Part shown: positions 8,240 to 15,422 of the stretch, one piece after another
How the letters are laid out: each line of letters begins with the position of its first letter
How positions within the stretch are numbered: position 1 is the stretch's first letter
DNA from: an uncultured Acidobacteriota bacterium
GTDB lineage: Bacteria > Acidobacteriota > Terriglobia > Terriglobales > Acidobacteriaceae
Length of the DNA stretch: 20,640 bases
Assembly (NCBI GenBank): GCA_903932385.1
Contig: CAIZGA010000124.1
Location: 1-20,640, forward strand
Reading direction: 5' to 3'
Program-made: the position numbers and the translations under genes
Notes under the pieces: generated by a model
Seen by the model: only the letters and a program-made list of their open reading frames with translations
Database searches by the model: none
Told to the model about the DNA's origin: nothing

Positions 8240-8797
8240 ATGGCAAGTACACTTGCATTTCGTTGCGATATTTGTGGCACTCCCAAGAAGCAGACCAACC
8301 ACTGGTGGCTGATTGTGACCGGCGACGAAAAATCAGAGCTGCAGAAGACCGCTGAAAATCAGGATCAGGGTTCCACGCAGGCTACCCCAAAAGAGAGCAT
8401 GTTTCTGGTGGTGCCGTGGCAGAGTGAATTGGCAACCCGTCCGGGCGCGCACCATGCCTGCGGTCAGCTTTGCGTACAGCGTGCGGTGGAACGTTTCATG
8501 TCCGGCGTGGAAATTTTCCCGGCGTTGACTCCGCCCGAAGCAGCTATTGCATCCAGCTATGAGCATCCGCTGGAGAAAATCCTTTCGCAGCAGGGCAACG
8601 ACCATATGGATTTCGACACGCTGGTGAATTCCGTGGCAGAGTCTGTGGTGCAGTCGGCCATGATGGGCGACGAGCACCCCGAGCCGCTGGCGGTGGACTC
8701 TGACGAACTGGGCGAGTTGTCGGCAGTGCTTTCTCACGCCCGGCCAAAAGTCTCTCGCGAGCGCAACACCACTTCTCGCAAACTCACTGCGGCATAA
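8240..8797 (+). CDS. hypothetical Cys-motif (putative zinc-binding) protein, paralog 1
   Basis: A 185-aa cytoplasmic-looking protein with no signal peptide. The N-terminus has C-D-I-C-G-T-P-K-K-Q-T-N-H-W-W (Cys 9 and 12) and the middle has H-A-C-G-Q-L-C-V-Q-R-A-V-E-R-F-M. Together these form a CxxC plus CxxxC set fit to hold one zinc. Between them is a polar linker rich in Gln/Lys/Glu. The acidic C-terminal half has no counterpart in the second copy. AGGAG at 8228-8232 supports the ATG at 8240. A shorter paralog follows 132 bp downstream (8930-9265), so this looks like a tandem duplication with divergence. Function unknown. Confidence 0.75.
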   Translation: MASTLAFRCDICGTPKKQTNHWWLIVTGDEKSELQKTAENQDQGSTQATPKESMFLVVPWQSELATRPGAHHACGQLCVQRAVERFMSGVEIFPALTPPEAAIASSYEHPLEKILSQQGNDHMDFDTLVNSVAESVVQSAMMGDEHPEPLAVDSDELGELSAVLSHARPKVSRERNTTSRKLTAA

Positions 8798-8832
8798 AAC
8801 CGTCGGCTACAAATCCAGCCCAAATTGAAACA

Positions 8833-8907
8833 GCACTCCGTGATTCCGCAGATACATGGCGGCGCAGGTGAACCCCTGCGCCCGCTATGCCGATAGCAGA
8901 GGAGTGC
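8833..8907 (+). ncRNA. candidate structured 5' leader (cis-regulatory RNA) of the second Cys-motif gene
   Basis: The 132-bp gap between the two paralogs contains a nested fold. GCACTCC (8833-8839) pairs with GGAGTGC (8901-8907). Inside it, CATGGC+GGCGCAGG (8855-8868) pairs with CCTGCGCC (8875-8882) and GCTATG (8884-8889), giving 14 bp with one G-U and one bulged C (8883) around a 6-nt loop. Asymmetric internal loops of 15 and 11 nt separate the two helices. No T-run follows, so it is not a classic terminator. It ends 13 nt before the GAGG ribosome site of the next gene (8921). No known riboswitch class was recognised. Confidence 0.5.
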
Positions 8908-8929
8908 AAGGCCCGGGTTGGAGGTAGTT

Positions 8930-9265
8930 ATGAGCCTGCAGATGCAGGTCTGTTGTGATGTATGTGGGCGCATGAAGCGCGAGATTAACCACTGGTGGGT
9001 TCTGCTCCCCGGCCGAGTTACCGGCATTGGAGACCAGACCAAGTGGTTGCGAATCTCGGCCATGCCCTGGAATGACGAAGACGCCGCCAGTCCCATGGCA
9101 CAGCATATTTGCGGGCAGGCCTGCATGCTGAAGGCGATAGAACGCTTTATGCAATGTCATGAGGTTGTGCGTGATCCGGTACTGGCGTCAGGGCCTAGAA
9201 AAGTGCCATATCCTGATGAGCCTGAATCCGGCGAGTACGACTATTCCCCGCTCTATCAGAATTGA
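8930..9265 (+). CDS. hypothetical Cys-motif (putative zinc-binding) protein, paralog 2
   Basis: A 111-aa protein repeating the first paralog's core: [16 protein letters not shown] near the N-terminus, then [16 protein letters not shown]. The two share the CxxCG...NHWW and CGQxC...ERFM signatures but differ in the linker, and this copy lacks the long acidic C-terminal half. The ATG at 8930 has GAGG 5 nt upstream (8921-8924); the TTG at 8918 is less likely. Its last 71 bp overlap the end of the convergent MerR-family gene. Function unknown; the conserved Cys and NHWW residues suggest a metal-binding domain. Confidence 0.75.
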   Translation: MSLQMQVCCDVCGRMKREINHWWVLLPGRVTGIGDQTKWLRISAMPWNDEDAASPMAQHICGQACMLKAIERFMQCHEVVRDPVLASGPRKVPYPDEPESGEYDYSPLYQN

Positions 9266-9731
9266 TGGCGCGAACCGTATTGCTGGGCGGGCCACTCAAC
9301 TGCAGCAGCAGCGAACGTAAATCTTGACGCAGTTTATCCAGCTGCAGTTCTGCCGGGGAGCGTTCTTCCGTTGCAAACTGCAGCGGCTGCTGTTTGCCTT
9401 TTTCTTCCGCAGCCACGGCGGCATTCTGTCGCGATTCCTGCTTCAGCGCCGTACGCGCGCCGGGAATGGTGTAACCCTCTTCATACAGCAGATGGCGAAT
9501 GCGCAGTGCGGTCTCAACATCGCGCCTGCGATAGAGCCGCTGCCCGGTGCCGCTCTTGTTCGGGCGCAGAACGCTGAACTCCGACTCCCAAAAACGCAGC
9601 ACATAGGCCTGCACGCCACACAGTTTGGCCACTTCGCCAATCCGAAAATAAAGCTTGTCGGGAATCGGCGCATCTGGCGCGCGGTGGGCCGGCTTGCGGG
9701 TGTTTTTGCGGGTTGTGCTGGCAGTGGACAT
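9195..9731 (-). CDS. MerR-family transcriptional regulator
   Basis: A 178-aa protein. After a basic, disordered N-terminus (about 1-25) comes the winged-helix DNA-binding domain: [13 protein letters not shown], then [27 protein letters not shown] and a helix ending G-Y-T-I-P-G-A-R. This is the MerR branch with F-W-E-x-E-F, common as a single-copy regulator in many phyla. The C-terminal part is Gln/Glu-rich and probably a dimerisation coil. No metal-binding Cys set is evident. The ATG at 9731 is chosen because upstream sequence to 9833 looks non-homologous; its ribosome site is weak. It is divergent from araD (158-bp gap) and overlaps paralog 2 by 71 bp tail-to-tail. Regulation of araBD is possible but unproven. 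Confidence 0.88.
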   Translation of the reverse strand: MSTASTTRKNTRKPAHRAPDAPIPDKLYFRIGEVAKLCGVQAYVLRFWESEFSVLRPNKSGTGQRLYRRRDVETALRIRHLLYEEGYTIPGARTALKQESRQNAAVAAEEKGKQQPLQFATEERSPAELQLDKLRQDLRSLLLQLSGPPSNTVRAINSDRAGNSRTRRIQAHQDMALF

Positions 9732-9738
9732 GGCTATG

Positions 9739-9785
9739 GTACTTGCCAGCAGTATAGGCCATTGCACTGTAAATGTTGCAAGTAC
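9739..9785 (-). promoter_or_regulatory. candidate MerR-type promoter with flanking inverted repeat
   Basis: On the minus strand TTGCAA (9781-9776) and TATACT (9756-9751) are separated by 19 bp, the long spacer typical of MerR-controlled promoters. An 8-bp inverted repeat, GTACTTGC (9739-9746) and GCAAGTAC (9778-9785), brackets the region, its right arm covering the -35. This suggests autoregulation of the MerR-family gene starting at 9731. Inference only. Confidence 0.35.
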
Positions 9786-9889
9786 TTTCTGCCCGGTTGT
9801 AGGCGCGGATGCTCCACCTCCGTCCAGATTCACCTACCCAGCCGCTGCGAATTCGTGGAGAATTGATGGGGATAGAAAAGGGTGTGCGG

Positions 9890-10579
9890 ATGCAATTTGA
9901 ACGACTGCGGCAATCGGTGTTGGAAGCCAATCTGGAACTGGTGAGCCGCGGCCTCGTGCTCCACACCTTTGGCAACGCGAGCGGCGTGGACCGCGCGGCC
10001 GGCGTGGTGGCCATCAAACCGAGCGGTGTGCCATATGAGCAGATGGACGCCAGCCACATCGTCATCACAGACATGAACGGCAAGGTGCTCGATGGCGAAC
10101 TGAAGCCGTCGTCCGACCTGGCCACGCACCTGCTGCTCTATCGCGAGTTTCCGCAGATTGGCGGCGTCGTGCATACGCATTCGGAATACGCCACGGCTTG
10201 GGCGCAGGCTGGCATGGAGATTCCCGCCTATGGAACCACGCATGCCGATTATTTTCACGGCCCGGTTCCGGTGACCAGCGAATTGACGACCGAACAAATT
10301 GAAGGCGACTATGTGCATGAAACCGGCGTGGCGATTGTGGAACGCTTCCGTGGCTTGGATCCACTGGCGCTGCCCGGTGTATTAGTTGCCGGTCACGCAC
10401 CGTTTGCATGGGGAGTCGATGCAGCATCGGCGGCGTACCATGCAGTGGTACTGGAAGCGATTGCGCGCATGGCGTACTACACGCACACGTTGCGGCCGGA
10501 GACGCCGGGCATTTCGCAGGCGTTGCTGGATCGACATTTTTTTCGCAAGCATGGCGCCAAAGCAACCTACGGCCAATAA
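9890..10579 (+). CDS. araD: L-ribulose-5-phosphate 4-epimerase
   Basis: A 229-aa class II aldolase-fold enzyme converting L-ribulose 5-phosphate to D-xylulose 5-phosphate in L-arabinose catabolism, Zn-dependent and cytoplasmic. It matches E. coli AraD nearly end to end: V-L-E-A-N-L, I-K-P-S-G-V, K-P-S-S-D, the metal ligands H95-T-H97 and a later His (G-H-A-P-F-A-W-G, residue 169), G-T-T-H-A-D-Y-F with catalytic Asp120, and the C-terminal K-A-T-Y-G-Q with the catalytic Tyr. The ATG at 9890 is preferred: AAGGG lies 7 nt upstream, and it makes the HxH and Asp numbering equal to E. coli. ATG 9866 (GGAG 5 nt upstream) would add 8 residues and is the alternative. It is followed 28 bp later by araB, presumably one operon. 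Confidence 0.95.
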   Translation: MQFERLRQSVLEANLELVSRGLVLHTFGNASGVDRAAGVVAIKPSGVPYEQMDASHIVITDMNGKVLDGELKPSSDLATHLLLYREFPQIGGVVHTHSEYATAWAQAGMEIPAYGTTHADYFHGPVPVTSELTTEQIEGDYVHETGVAIVERFRGLDPLALPGVLVAGHAPFAWGVDAASAAYHAVVLEAIARMAYYTHTLRPETPGISQALLDRHFFRKHGAKATYGQ

Positions 10580-10607
10580 AGTTTGAGCACGGCAGCGAGA
10601 GTGAACG

Positions 10608-12185
10608 ATGGCAATTGCAGCGGGAGTGGATTTTGGCACGCTGAGTGTACGCGTAACATTGCTGGACAGCGAACGTGGGCGGCTGGGCACGGCCACCGCA
10701 GAGTATCCGCTGCATCGCAAACACGAAGACCCCGATTACGCCACGCAATCCCACGCCGACCAGATGACCGCGCTGGTCGAGGCGATGCACAAGGTGCTGG
10801 CCGAGACTGGCGTTGACGGCGAAAGTATAGCCGCCCTCGCGCTCGACACCACCGGCTCCAGCGTTGTGCCGGTGGATGCGCAGATGCAGCCGCTGGACGA
10901 CTACTACCTATGGTGCGACCATCGCGCGCACGCGGAAGCGCAGCAGATTACCGAACTCGCGCATCGCGAATCATTGGAAGCGATTGACTGGTGTGGCGGC
11001 GTCTACTCGCACGAGTGGGGTTTCGCCAAGCTGTTGCACTGGCTCCGACACAATCCTGAAAAACGCTCGCAGTTTGCATCCGCCTTTGAGCATTGCGACA
11101 TGGTGGCGGCAACATTGTGCGGCATTCGCGACCCGAAGTTGGTGAAGCGCAGCGTTTGCGCCGCCGGGCACAAGTGGATGTGGAACCCGAAGTGGGGCGG
11201 TCTGCCGCCGCAAGATTTTCTCAGTAAGCTGGATCCACTCTTCGACGGCATTCGCGCAAAGCTCAATGGCGAATTTGCAACCTCCGATAAACTTGCCGGC
11301 ACACTCTGCGAAGCATGGGCGCAGCGGCTCGGTCTGCGTGCCGGAATTCCGATACCCGTCGGCGCATTCGACGCGCACTGGGACGCTATCGGAGCGCACA
11401 TCCGCGAAGGCGATGCAGTGAATGTTGTCGGCACGTCCACCTGCATCATCGCGATGAGCCGCCGCACGCAACTGGTGCCGGGAGTTTGCGGCGTGGTTCC
11501 AGGCAGCGTGCATCCTGCGTTTGCGGGCATTGAAGCGGGGCTCTCTGCCACCGGCGATATCTTCGATGCGATTGCACGCCGTGCCGGAGTGAAAGTTTCT
11601 GAACTGGCCGCAGGGCTGGAAAAATATCGCGCCGGACAAACTGGCCTGTTGCGTCTCAGCTGGGACAATGGCGACCGCACCGTGCTCGTGAATCCGGAAC
11701 TCGGCGGCATCACATTGGGCTGGAACCTGGTGCACACCGCGCAGGACGAACTCTTCGCCGCGATGGAAGGCACGGCCATGCACACGCGCATCATACTCGA
11801 ACGGATGCAGCAGAACGGCGTGCCGGTGGAACGCATCATCAACGCCGGCGGCATCCCGCAGAACAATCCTGTGCTCAACCAGATTTATGCGAATGTGTTG
11901 GGCAAGCCCGTGCTGGTTCCCGACGGCGTACCCACAAGTCTTGGCTCGGGAATTTTTGCGTTGCTGGCGGCGGGAAGTTTTTCGTCGATAGAAGAAGCGC
12001 AATCGGCGATGTGCCTTCCCTTCAAAACCTACGCGCCGGAGATGTCAGCCACTTCTATCTACGAGCGGCTCTTTCCCTACTACCGCAGCGTTTATTTTGG
12101 ATTGGGTGTGAAATCGGCGGCACCGGTTGCGCTGGGCGAAGTGTTGCCCGGCCTGCGCCGCATCGCCGCCGATGCACGACGCTAG
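10608..12185 (+). CDS. araB: ribulokinase
   Basis: A 525-aa FGGY-family kinase phosphorylating L-ribulose to L-ribulose 5-phosphate with ATP. Visible are the N-terminal phosphate loop G-V-D-F-G-T-L-S-V-R, the A-L-D-T-T-G-S-S segment, Y-S-H-E-W-G-F-A-K and the ribulokinase-specific A-G-H-K-W-M-W-N-P-K-W-G-G-L-P-P (about 180-195). Also present are G-A-F-D-A-H with the likely catalytic Asp, G-T-S-T-C and the C-terminal ATP-site N-A-G-G-I-P-Q-N-N. The specific match to AraB rather than RhaB or XylB is clear from the AGHK...WGGLPP block. Start ATG 10608 has a weak GAGAG upstream. It sits 28 bp after araD. No araA follows; the next gene is convergent. Confidence 0.95.
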   Translation: MAIAAGVDFGTLSVRVTLLDSERGRLGTATAEYPLHRKHEDPDYATQSHADQMTALVEAMHKVLAETGVDGESIAALALDTTGSSVVPVDAQMQPLDDYYLWCDHRAHAEAQQITELAHRESLEAIDWCGGVYSHEWGFAKLLHWLRHNPEKRSQFASAFEHCDMVAATLCGIRDPKLVKRSVCAAGHKWMWNPKWGGLPPQDFLSKLDPLFDGIRAKLNGEFATSDKLAGTLCEAWAQRLGLRAGIPIPVGAFDAHWDAIGAHIREGDAVNVVGTSTCIIAMSRRTQLVPGVCGVVPGSVHPAFAGIEAGLSATGDIFDAIARRAGVKVSELAAGLEKYRAGQTGLLRLSWDNGDRTVLVNPELGGITLGWNLVHTAQDELFAAMEGTAMHTRIILERMQQNGVPVERIINAGGIPQNNPVLNQIYANVLGKPVLVPDGVPTSLGSGIFALLAAGSFSSIEEAQSAMCLPFKTYAPEMSATSIYERLFPYYRSVYFGLGVKSAAPVALGEVLPGLRRIAADARR

Positions 12186-12206
12186 CGCCCGTTTGCCAAC
12201 ACAGAA

Positions 12207-12476
12207 TTATTCCTCGTTCTTCTTGCGCGCTGCAATCACAGTGGGATTATCTTCATCGCTGCCCGAGGTCCACTGCTGCCAGCTCAGGTTGGCGCCGATG
12301 TGCGGTGCTTCACGTGGCATTGCATGTTTATATGCAGTGAAGAGGGAAACCGTAACACGATGCCCGCAATGGCGGCAACGTACCGGATAGCGCAGCAGAA
12401 CCAACTTCAACTGGTCTTTGAATTCCAGCGTAGTGCGGCGAAAAGATTTGGACTTGCAGTACGCGCACTGAATCAT
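12207..12476 (-). CDS. small zinc-ribbon protein with YPVRCxxC motif (second copy)
   Basis: An 89-aa protein starting M-I-Q-C-A-Y-C-K-S-K-S-F-R-R, then a Leu-rich segment and R-Y-P-V-R-C-R-H-C-G-H-R. It shares the layout of 7703-7942: CxxC, RR, LLxYPVRCxxC. The C-terminus is different, ending in polar residues and a basic K-K-N-E-E tail. The start at 12476 is placed just before the first CxxC by analogy with the first copy; its ribosome site is poor and an ATG at 12503 is possible. It is convergent with araB (21-bp gap) and lies 193 bp downstream of rhaT on the same strand. Function unknown. Confidence 0.6.
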   Translation of the reverse strand: MIQCAYCKSKSFRRTTLEFKDQLKLVLLRYPVRCRHCGHRVTVSLFTAYKHAMPREAPHIGANLSWQQWTSGSDEDNPTVIAARKKNEE

Positions 12477-12669
12477 CGAATCGCCATCTTTCTCAACGTG
12501 CATTACGAATCGACAGGGGTCTGCATCGCTACACAGTCTGCCCACTGCTTGTTGAAGTTTATTTGCAGAGATGAGACTGCGGGCAGGAAAAGTGGTCATC
12601 CTGCAGGAAAACTTTGGTCACATCGAAAAATGGGAATCAATGTCACGACTGGATTTTTGTTATGAGGAT

Positions 12670-13821
12670 CTACTGCTGTCCTCCAAGATAATTTCCATAG
12701 CCAACAATAATGGTGGAACTTACCAGCAGCAGGATACCCATCGAAACCAGTACGCGCGTCTTCAGGCTGGTGCCGCGCCACTCGCGCAACGTCACTCCCC
12801 AGAGCGCGGCAAAAATGATGATGCTGGCCATGTGCAGCGTCCAGCTGGAAAAATCATACTTACCCATTTTTGTCTGGCCCATGGAATAAAAGAAGAACTG
12901 GAAGTACCAGATGATGCCGGCCATTGCTGCAAGGATGTAATTCTTAACCAGAGGCAGCGGTGCAATGCGTGCGGTGAGTGTTGTCGGATCCAAATCCATC
13001 AGCGTTGCGCCGGTGGTGCGGGTTGCGCCCATCGGGTTGCTGCCGGGCGCGCCAAGAAACTGCCGGCCGCTTCCGTTCTTCAAGATGAGAATCACCGACC
13101 ATACAAGGTTTGTGGCAAAGCCTCCTGACAGAACAACAATCAACACTGGCAGGTTCTGCCATAGATCGGTACTCCCGCTGGCCAGCAGATGCGTTTTTGC
13201 AACTGCAGCAATCGGTTTGCCGTAGTCCAGGCCAACGGCGAAACACGCGCTCATGATGCCGGCAAAGATGGCGACAAGAATTCCCTTCACGAACGAGTAA
13301 TCGTGTTCGCCGGCTAGGTCTTTTTCCTCCTGGCTCATCTCACGCTCTTTGTTGTAGCCGGCCGCACCGTTGACGGCAATGCCGATGACGCAAACAGCAA
13401 CACCAATCAAAATCACCTGGCCGGAAGTGTGCGAGGCAATTGTCAACAACTGGCCGTGGCGAATGGGCGGCACCAGTGTGCCGACCGCAGCGCAGAATCC
13501 GAGCGCGATGGAGTATCCGAGGCCGATGCCGAGATAGCGGATGGCAAGACCGAAGGTGAGTCCGCCGATGCCCCATAGCGCGCCCCACATGCAGGTGTAG
13601 AGCAGCGTGGTTGTGCTGGCCGTGTGCAGGATGGTAGAGAGTTCGGGCACGAATACCAGCGCTACGGCAGTTGGCGCAATCAGCCACGCGGCCACGCCTT
13701 GGATCAGCCAGTAAATTTCCCACGACCAGCGCTTGATGCCGCGGAAGGGAATGAAGTTAGTGGCGGAACAGAAACCGCCGATCCAATGGAAGATGACGCC
13801 GAGGAACGGATTCGGACCCAC
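12670..13821 (-). CDS. rhaT: L-rhamnose-proton symporter RhaT-like
   Basis: A 383-aa inner-membrane protein with about 10 hydrophobic segments, aligning with RhaT: F-H-W-I-G-G near the start, I-P-F-R-G-I-K-R-W-S-W-E, M-W-G-A-L-W-G-I-G-G-L, R-Y-L-G-I-G-L-G-Y-S-I-A-L-G, and W-Y-F-Q-F-F-F-Y-S-M-G near the end. These blocks are the RhaT hallmarks. It should import L-rhamnose (or a related sugar) with H+. The reading frame reaches a TTG at 13836, but GTG 13821 has GAGGG 4 nt upstream and leaves the protein beginning just before the family N-terminus, so it is preferred. It is divergent from rhaI across a 190-bp region rich in inverted repeats, which supports shared control. Confidence 0.9.
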   Translation of the reverse strand: MGPNPFLGVIFHWIGGFCSATNFIPFRGIKRWSWEIYWLIQGVAAWLIAPTAVALVFVPELSTILHTASTTTLLYTCMWGALWGIGGLTFGLAIRYLGIGLGYSIALGFCAAVGTLVPPIRHGQLLTIASHTSGQVILIGVAVCVIGIAVNGAAGYNKEREMSQEEKDLAGEHDYSFVKGILVAIFAGIMSACFAVGLDYGKPIAAVAKTHLLASGSTDLWQNLPVLIVVLSGGFATNLVWSVILILKNGSGRQFLGAPGSNPMGATRTTGATLMDLDPTTLTARIAPLPLVKNYILAAMAGIIWYFQFFFYSMGQTKMGKYDFSSWTLHMASIIIFAALWGVTLREWRGTSLKTRVLVSMGILLLVSSTIIVGYGNYLGGQQ

Positions 13822-14011
13822 ATTGCCCTCAATCAAAAATCGAAATTGTTGCTCAGGCGATAATCGTATCTGATGCAGGGTGCGGTGTGGAACAACATTC
13901 CAGCAGGTGTGACGGCGTGCGTTTCGCGCCGCTCGGCTGCGTGATACAGTTTTCTGTCACGCGGTTTCAACCGCGCCATCGGTAGCAAAATCATTTTGCG
14001 GAGTTCGGGCA
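13822..14011. promoter_or_regulatory. divergent rhaT/rhaI control region with several inverted repeats
   Basis: The 190 bp between the two starts hold four symmetric elements. TGGAA-CAACA-TTCCA at 13888-13902 is a perfect 15-bp inverted repeat, a good operator shape. GATA-ATCG-TATC lies at 13859-13870. GCGTGA(TA)CAG-TTTT-CTGTCACGC at 13939-13962 forms a 9-bp stem. CGCGGTT-TC-AACCGCG at 13960-13975 overlaps the previous one. The last two lie 37 to 73 bp upstream of the rhaI start and could be operator or leader hairpins. No regulator gene for them was identified in the window. Confidence 0.5.
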
Positions 14012-15211
14012 ATGAGCGGTATCAGCAGCAGCGATGAACAACGGATTGCGAGTGCGCTTGATGGCTTGGCCATTGAGCTGCCTTCGTGGGGCTTTGCCAA
14101 CACCGGCACACGCTTTGGAAAATTTGTGCAGGACGGCGCCGCCACATCCCTCGAAGAAAAATTTTCCGATGCCGGCACAGTGCATCGGCTGACCGGCGCT
14201 GCGCCCACCGTTGCGTTGCATGTACTTTGGGATATGCCCGGCGGCGTGAAAGACATTGACGCAGTGCGCAAGCTGGAGTCGCAGCACGGTGTTCGCGCCG
14301 GTTCCATCAATCCAAATCTTTTTCAATCGCAGGAATACAAGCACGGCTCAGTTGCGAATCCCGATGCCGACATCCGCGCGCATGCCGTGGCGCATTTGCT
14401 GGAGTCGGTCGAAATTGGCAAGGCACTCGGCGGCAACGATATTTCCATCTGGCTCGCGGATGGGTCGAATTATCCCGGCACGCAAAGCATTCGCCGCCGC
14501 ATTGACTGGACGCAGGAAGCGTTATCAAAAGCTCACGCCGCGCTCGCGCCGGGCCAACGCATGCTGGTGGAGTACAAACCTTTTGAGCCGGCGTTCTACC
14601 ACACCGATATCGGCGACTGGGGCATGGCGCTGGAGTTTGCGCGACGCAGCGGACCGCAAGCCAAAGTGTTGGTGGATACCGGCCATCATTATCAGGCGCA
14701 GAACATTGAACAGATTGTGGCGTGGTTGCTGCATCTCGATGCACTCGGCGGATTCCACTTCAACGACCGCCGCTATGCGGATGACGATCTCACACTCGGC
14801 TCGATTGATCCCTATCAAGTCTTCCGCATCTTCTGCGAGTTGCGTTACGATGCGTACCGCAAAGGCGCCGCGCCGCAGATTGCCTACATGGTGGACCAGA
14901 GCCACAACTTGAAGCCGAAGATGGAAGCCATGGTGCAGACTGTTGCCGTGGCGCAGGAAATATACGCAAGAGCCGCGTTAGTGGACCAGGAAAAACTTGC
15001 CGAGTTGCAGGATCGCTGCGACTTGGTGGCGGCAGAGGAACTTTACCGCGGCGCATTCTGGCAGGATGTTCGTCCGCTGGTGCATGCCTGGCGCAAGGCA
15101 CGCGGGTTGGCGGAGGATCCGCTCGAAGCTCTGCGTTCCAGCGGCTATGTGAAAAAAATCAGCGACGAGCGTCGCAGCAAAAATTCCGGCACGGTGACCG
15201 CCTACGCGTGA
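14012..15211 (+). CDS. rhaI: L-rhamnose isomerase, RhaI type
   Basis: A 399-aa TIM-barrel, metal-dependent aldose-ketose isomerase. It matches the Pseudomonas stutzeri-type L-rhamnose isomerase rather than E. coli RhaA: V/L-P-S-W-G...T-G-T-R-F, W-L-A-D-G-S-N-Y-P-G, E-Y-K-P-F-E-P-A-F-Y with a metal-ligand Glu, V-D-T-G-H-H, G-G-F-H-F-N-D-R-R-Y-A-D-D-D-L, D-Q-S-H-N and a C-terminal S-S-G-Y. It converts L-rhamnose to L-rhamnulose. The family is known for broad aldose specificity, so activity on L-arabinose-like sugars is possible. The ATG at 14012 has GGAG 8 nt upstream. It is divergent from rhaT. No rhamnulokinase or aldolase follows. Confidence 0.93.
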   Translation: MSGISSSDEQRIASALDGLAIELPSWGFANTGTRFGKFVQDGAATSLEEKFSDAGTVHRLTGAAPTVALHVLWDMPGGVKDIDAVRKLESQHGVRAGSINPNLFQSQEYKHGSVANPDADIRAHAVAHLLESVEIGKALGGNDISIWLADGSNYPGTQSIRRRIDWTQEALSKAHAALAPGQRMLVEYKPFEPAFYHTDIGDWGMALEFARRSGPQAKVLVDTGHHYQAQNIEQIVAWLLHLDALGGFHFNDRRYADDDLTLGSIDPYQVFRIFCELRYDAYRKGAAPQIAYMVDQSHNLKPKMEAMVQTVAVAQEIYARAALVDQEKLAELQDRCDLVAAEELYRGAFWQDVRPLVHAWRKARGLAEDPLEALRSSGYVKKISDERRSKNSGTVTAYA

Positions 15212-15212
15212 C

Positions 15213-15243
15213 AAAAAAAGAGGCCCCGCTTTTGGCAGGGCCT
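15213..15243 (-). terminator. intrinsic terminator of the minus-strand ncRNA
   Basis: Read on the minus strand, AGGCCC (15243-15238) pairs with GGGCCT (15226-15221) and is followed by C and seven T (15219-15213). This is a strong Rho-independent terminator. It ends 2 bp past the rhaI stop, and there is no protein gene on the minus strand for it to serve. On the plus strand the T-run is lacking. Confidence 0.8.
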
Positions 15244-15421
15244 TGCTGATGTGTGGATCCACTTCGGTTGGTACACACTGAAAAACTTTACTGAACAGCG
15301 GCCTGTTCCCAGAGGTCTACGCGTATACGCAGGAACAGCGCTGGCTTTGCCTCCGTGGGCTCTCCCTAAAGAACCCAGTTCCGCACGGCGTACGCAACCT
15401 CTCGTGCGTCACATTCACTAC
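15213..15421 (-). ncRNA. probable structured non-coding RNA, about 200 nt, class unassigned
   Basis: Between rhaI and the next gene, the minus strand carries a promoter (15457-15428), about 200 nt of dense pairing and an intrinsic terminator. The core is a nested helix: AGAGGT (15402-15397) with ACCTCT (15316-15311), GCGTACGC (15395-15388) with GCGTATACGC (15330-15321, 2-nt bulge), and GGAAC (15382-15378) with GTTCC (15336-15332). Within it are an 8-bp hairpin, TGGGTTCT/AGAGCCCA (15377-15356, one G-U), and GGC-AAA-GCC. A GAACAG-GCCG-CTGTTC hairpin (15308-15293) and a TGTG/CACA hairpin follow. CTGTTCC (15338-15332) could instead pair with GGAACAG, so two folds compete. No good protein frame fits. 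6S RNA has this size, but I cannot recognise its signature; SRP, RNase P and tmRNA motifs are absent. Confidence 0.65.
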
Positions 15422-15422
15422 G

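Noticed and set aside
10971..12002. Long minus-strand open frame (343 codons) opposite araB
   Set aside because: It lies entirely within the confident araB gene and shows no recognisable domain.
15244..15420. Possibility that the structured RNA is SRP RNA, RNase P RNA or tmRNA
   Set aside because: The SRP GGAAG apical region, RNase P core motifs and the tmRNA tRNA-like end are not visible, and the length is wrong for the last two.
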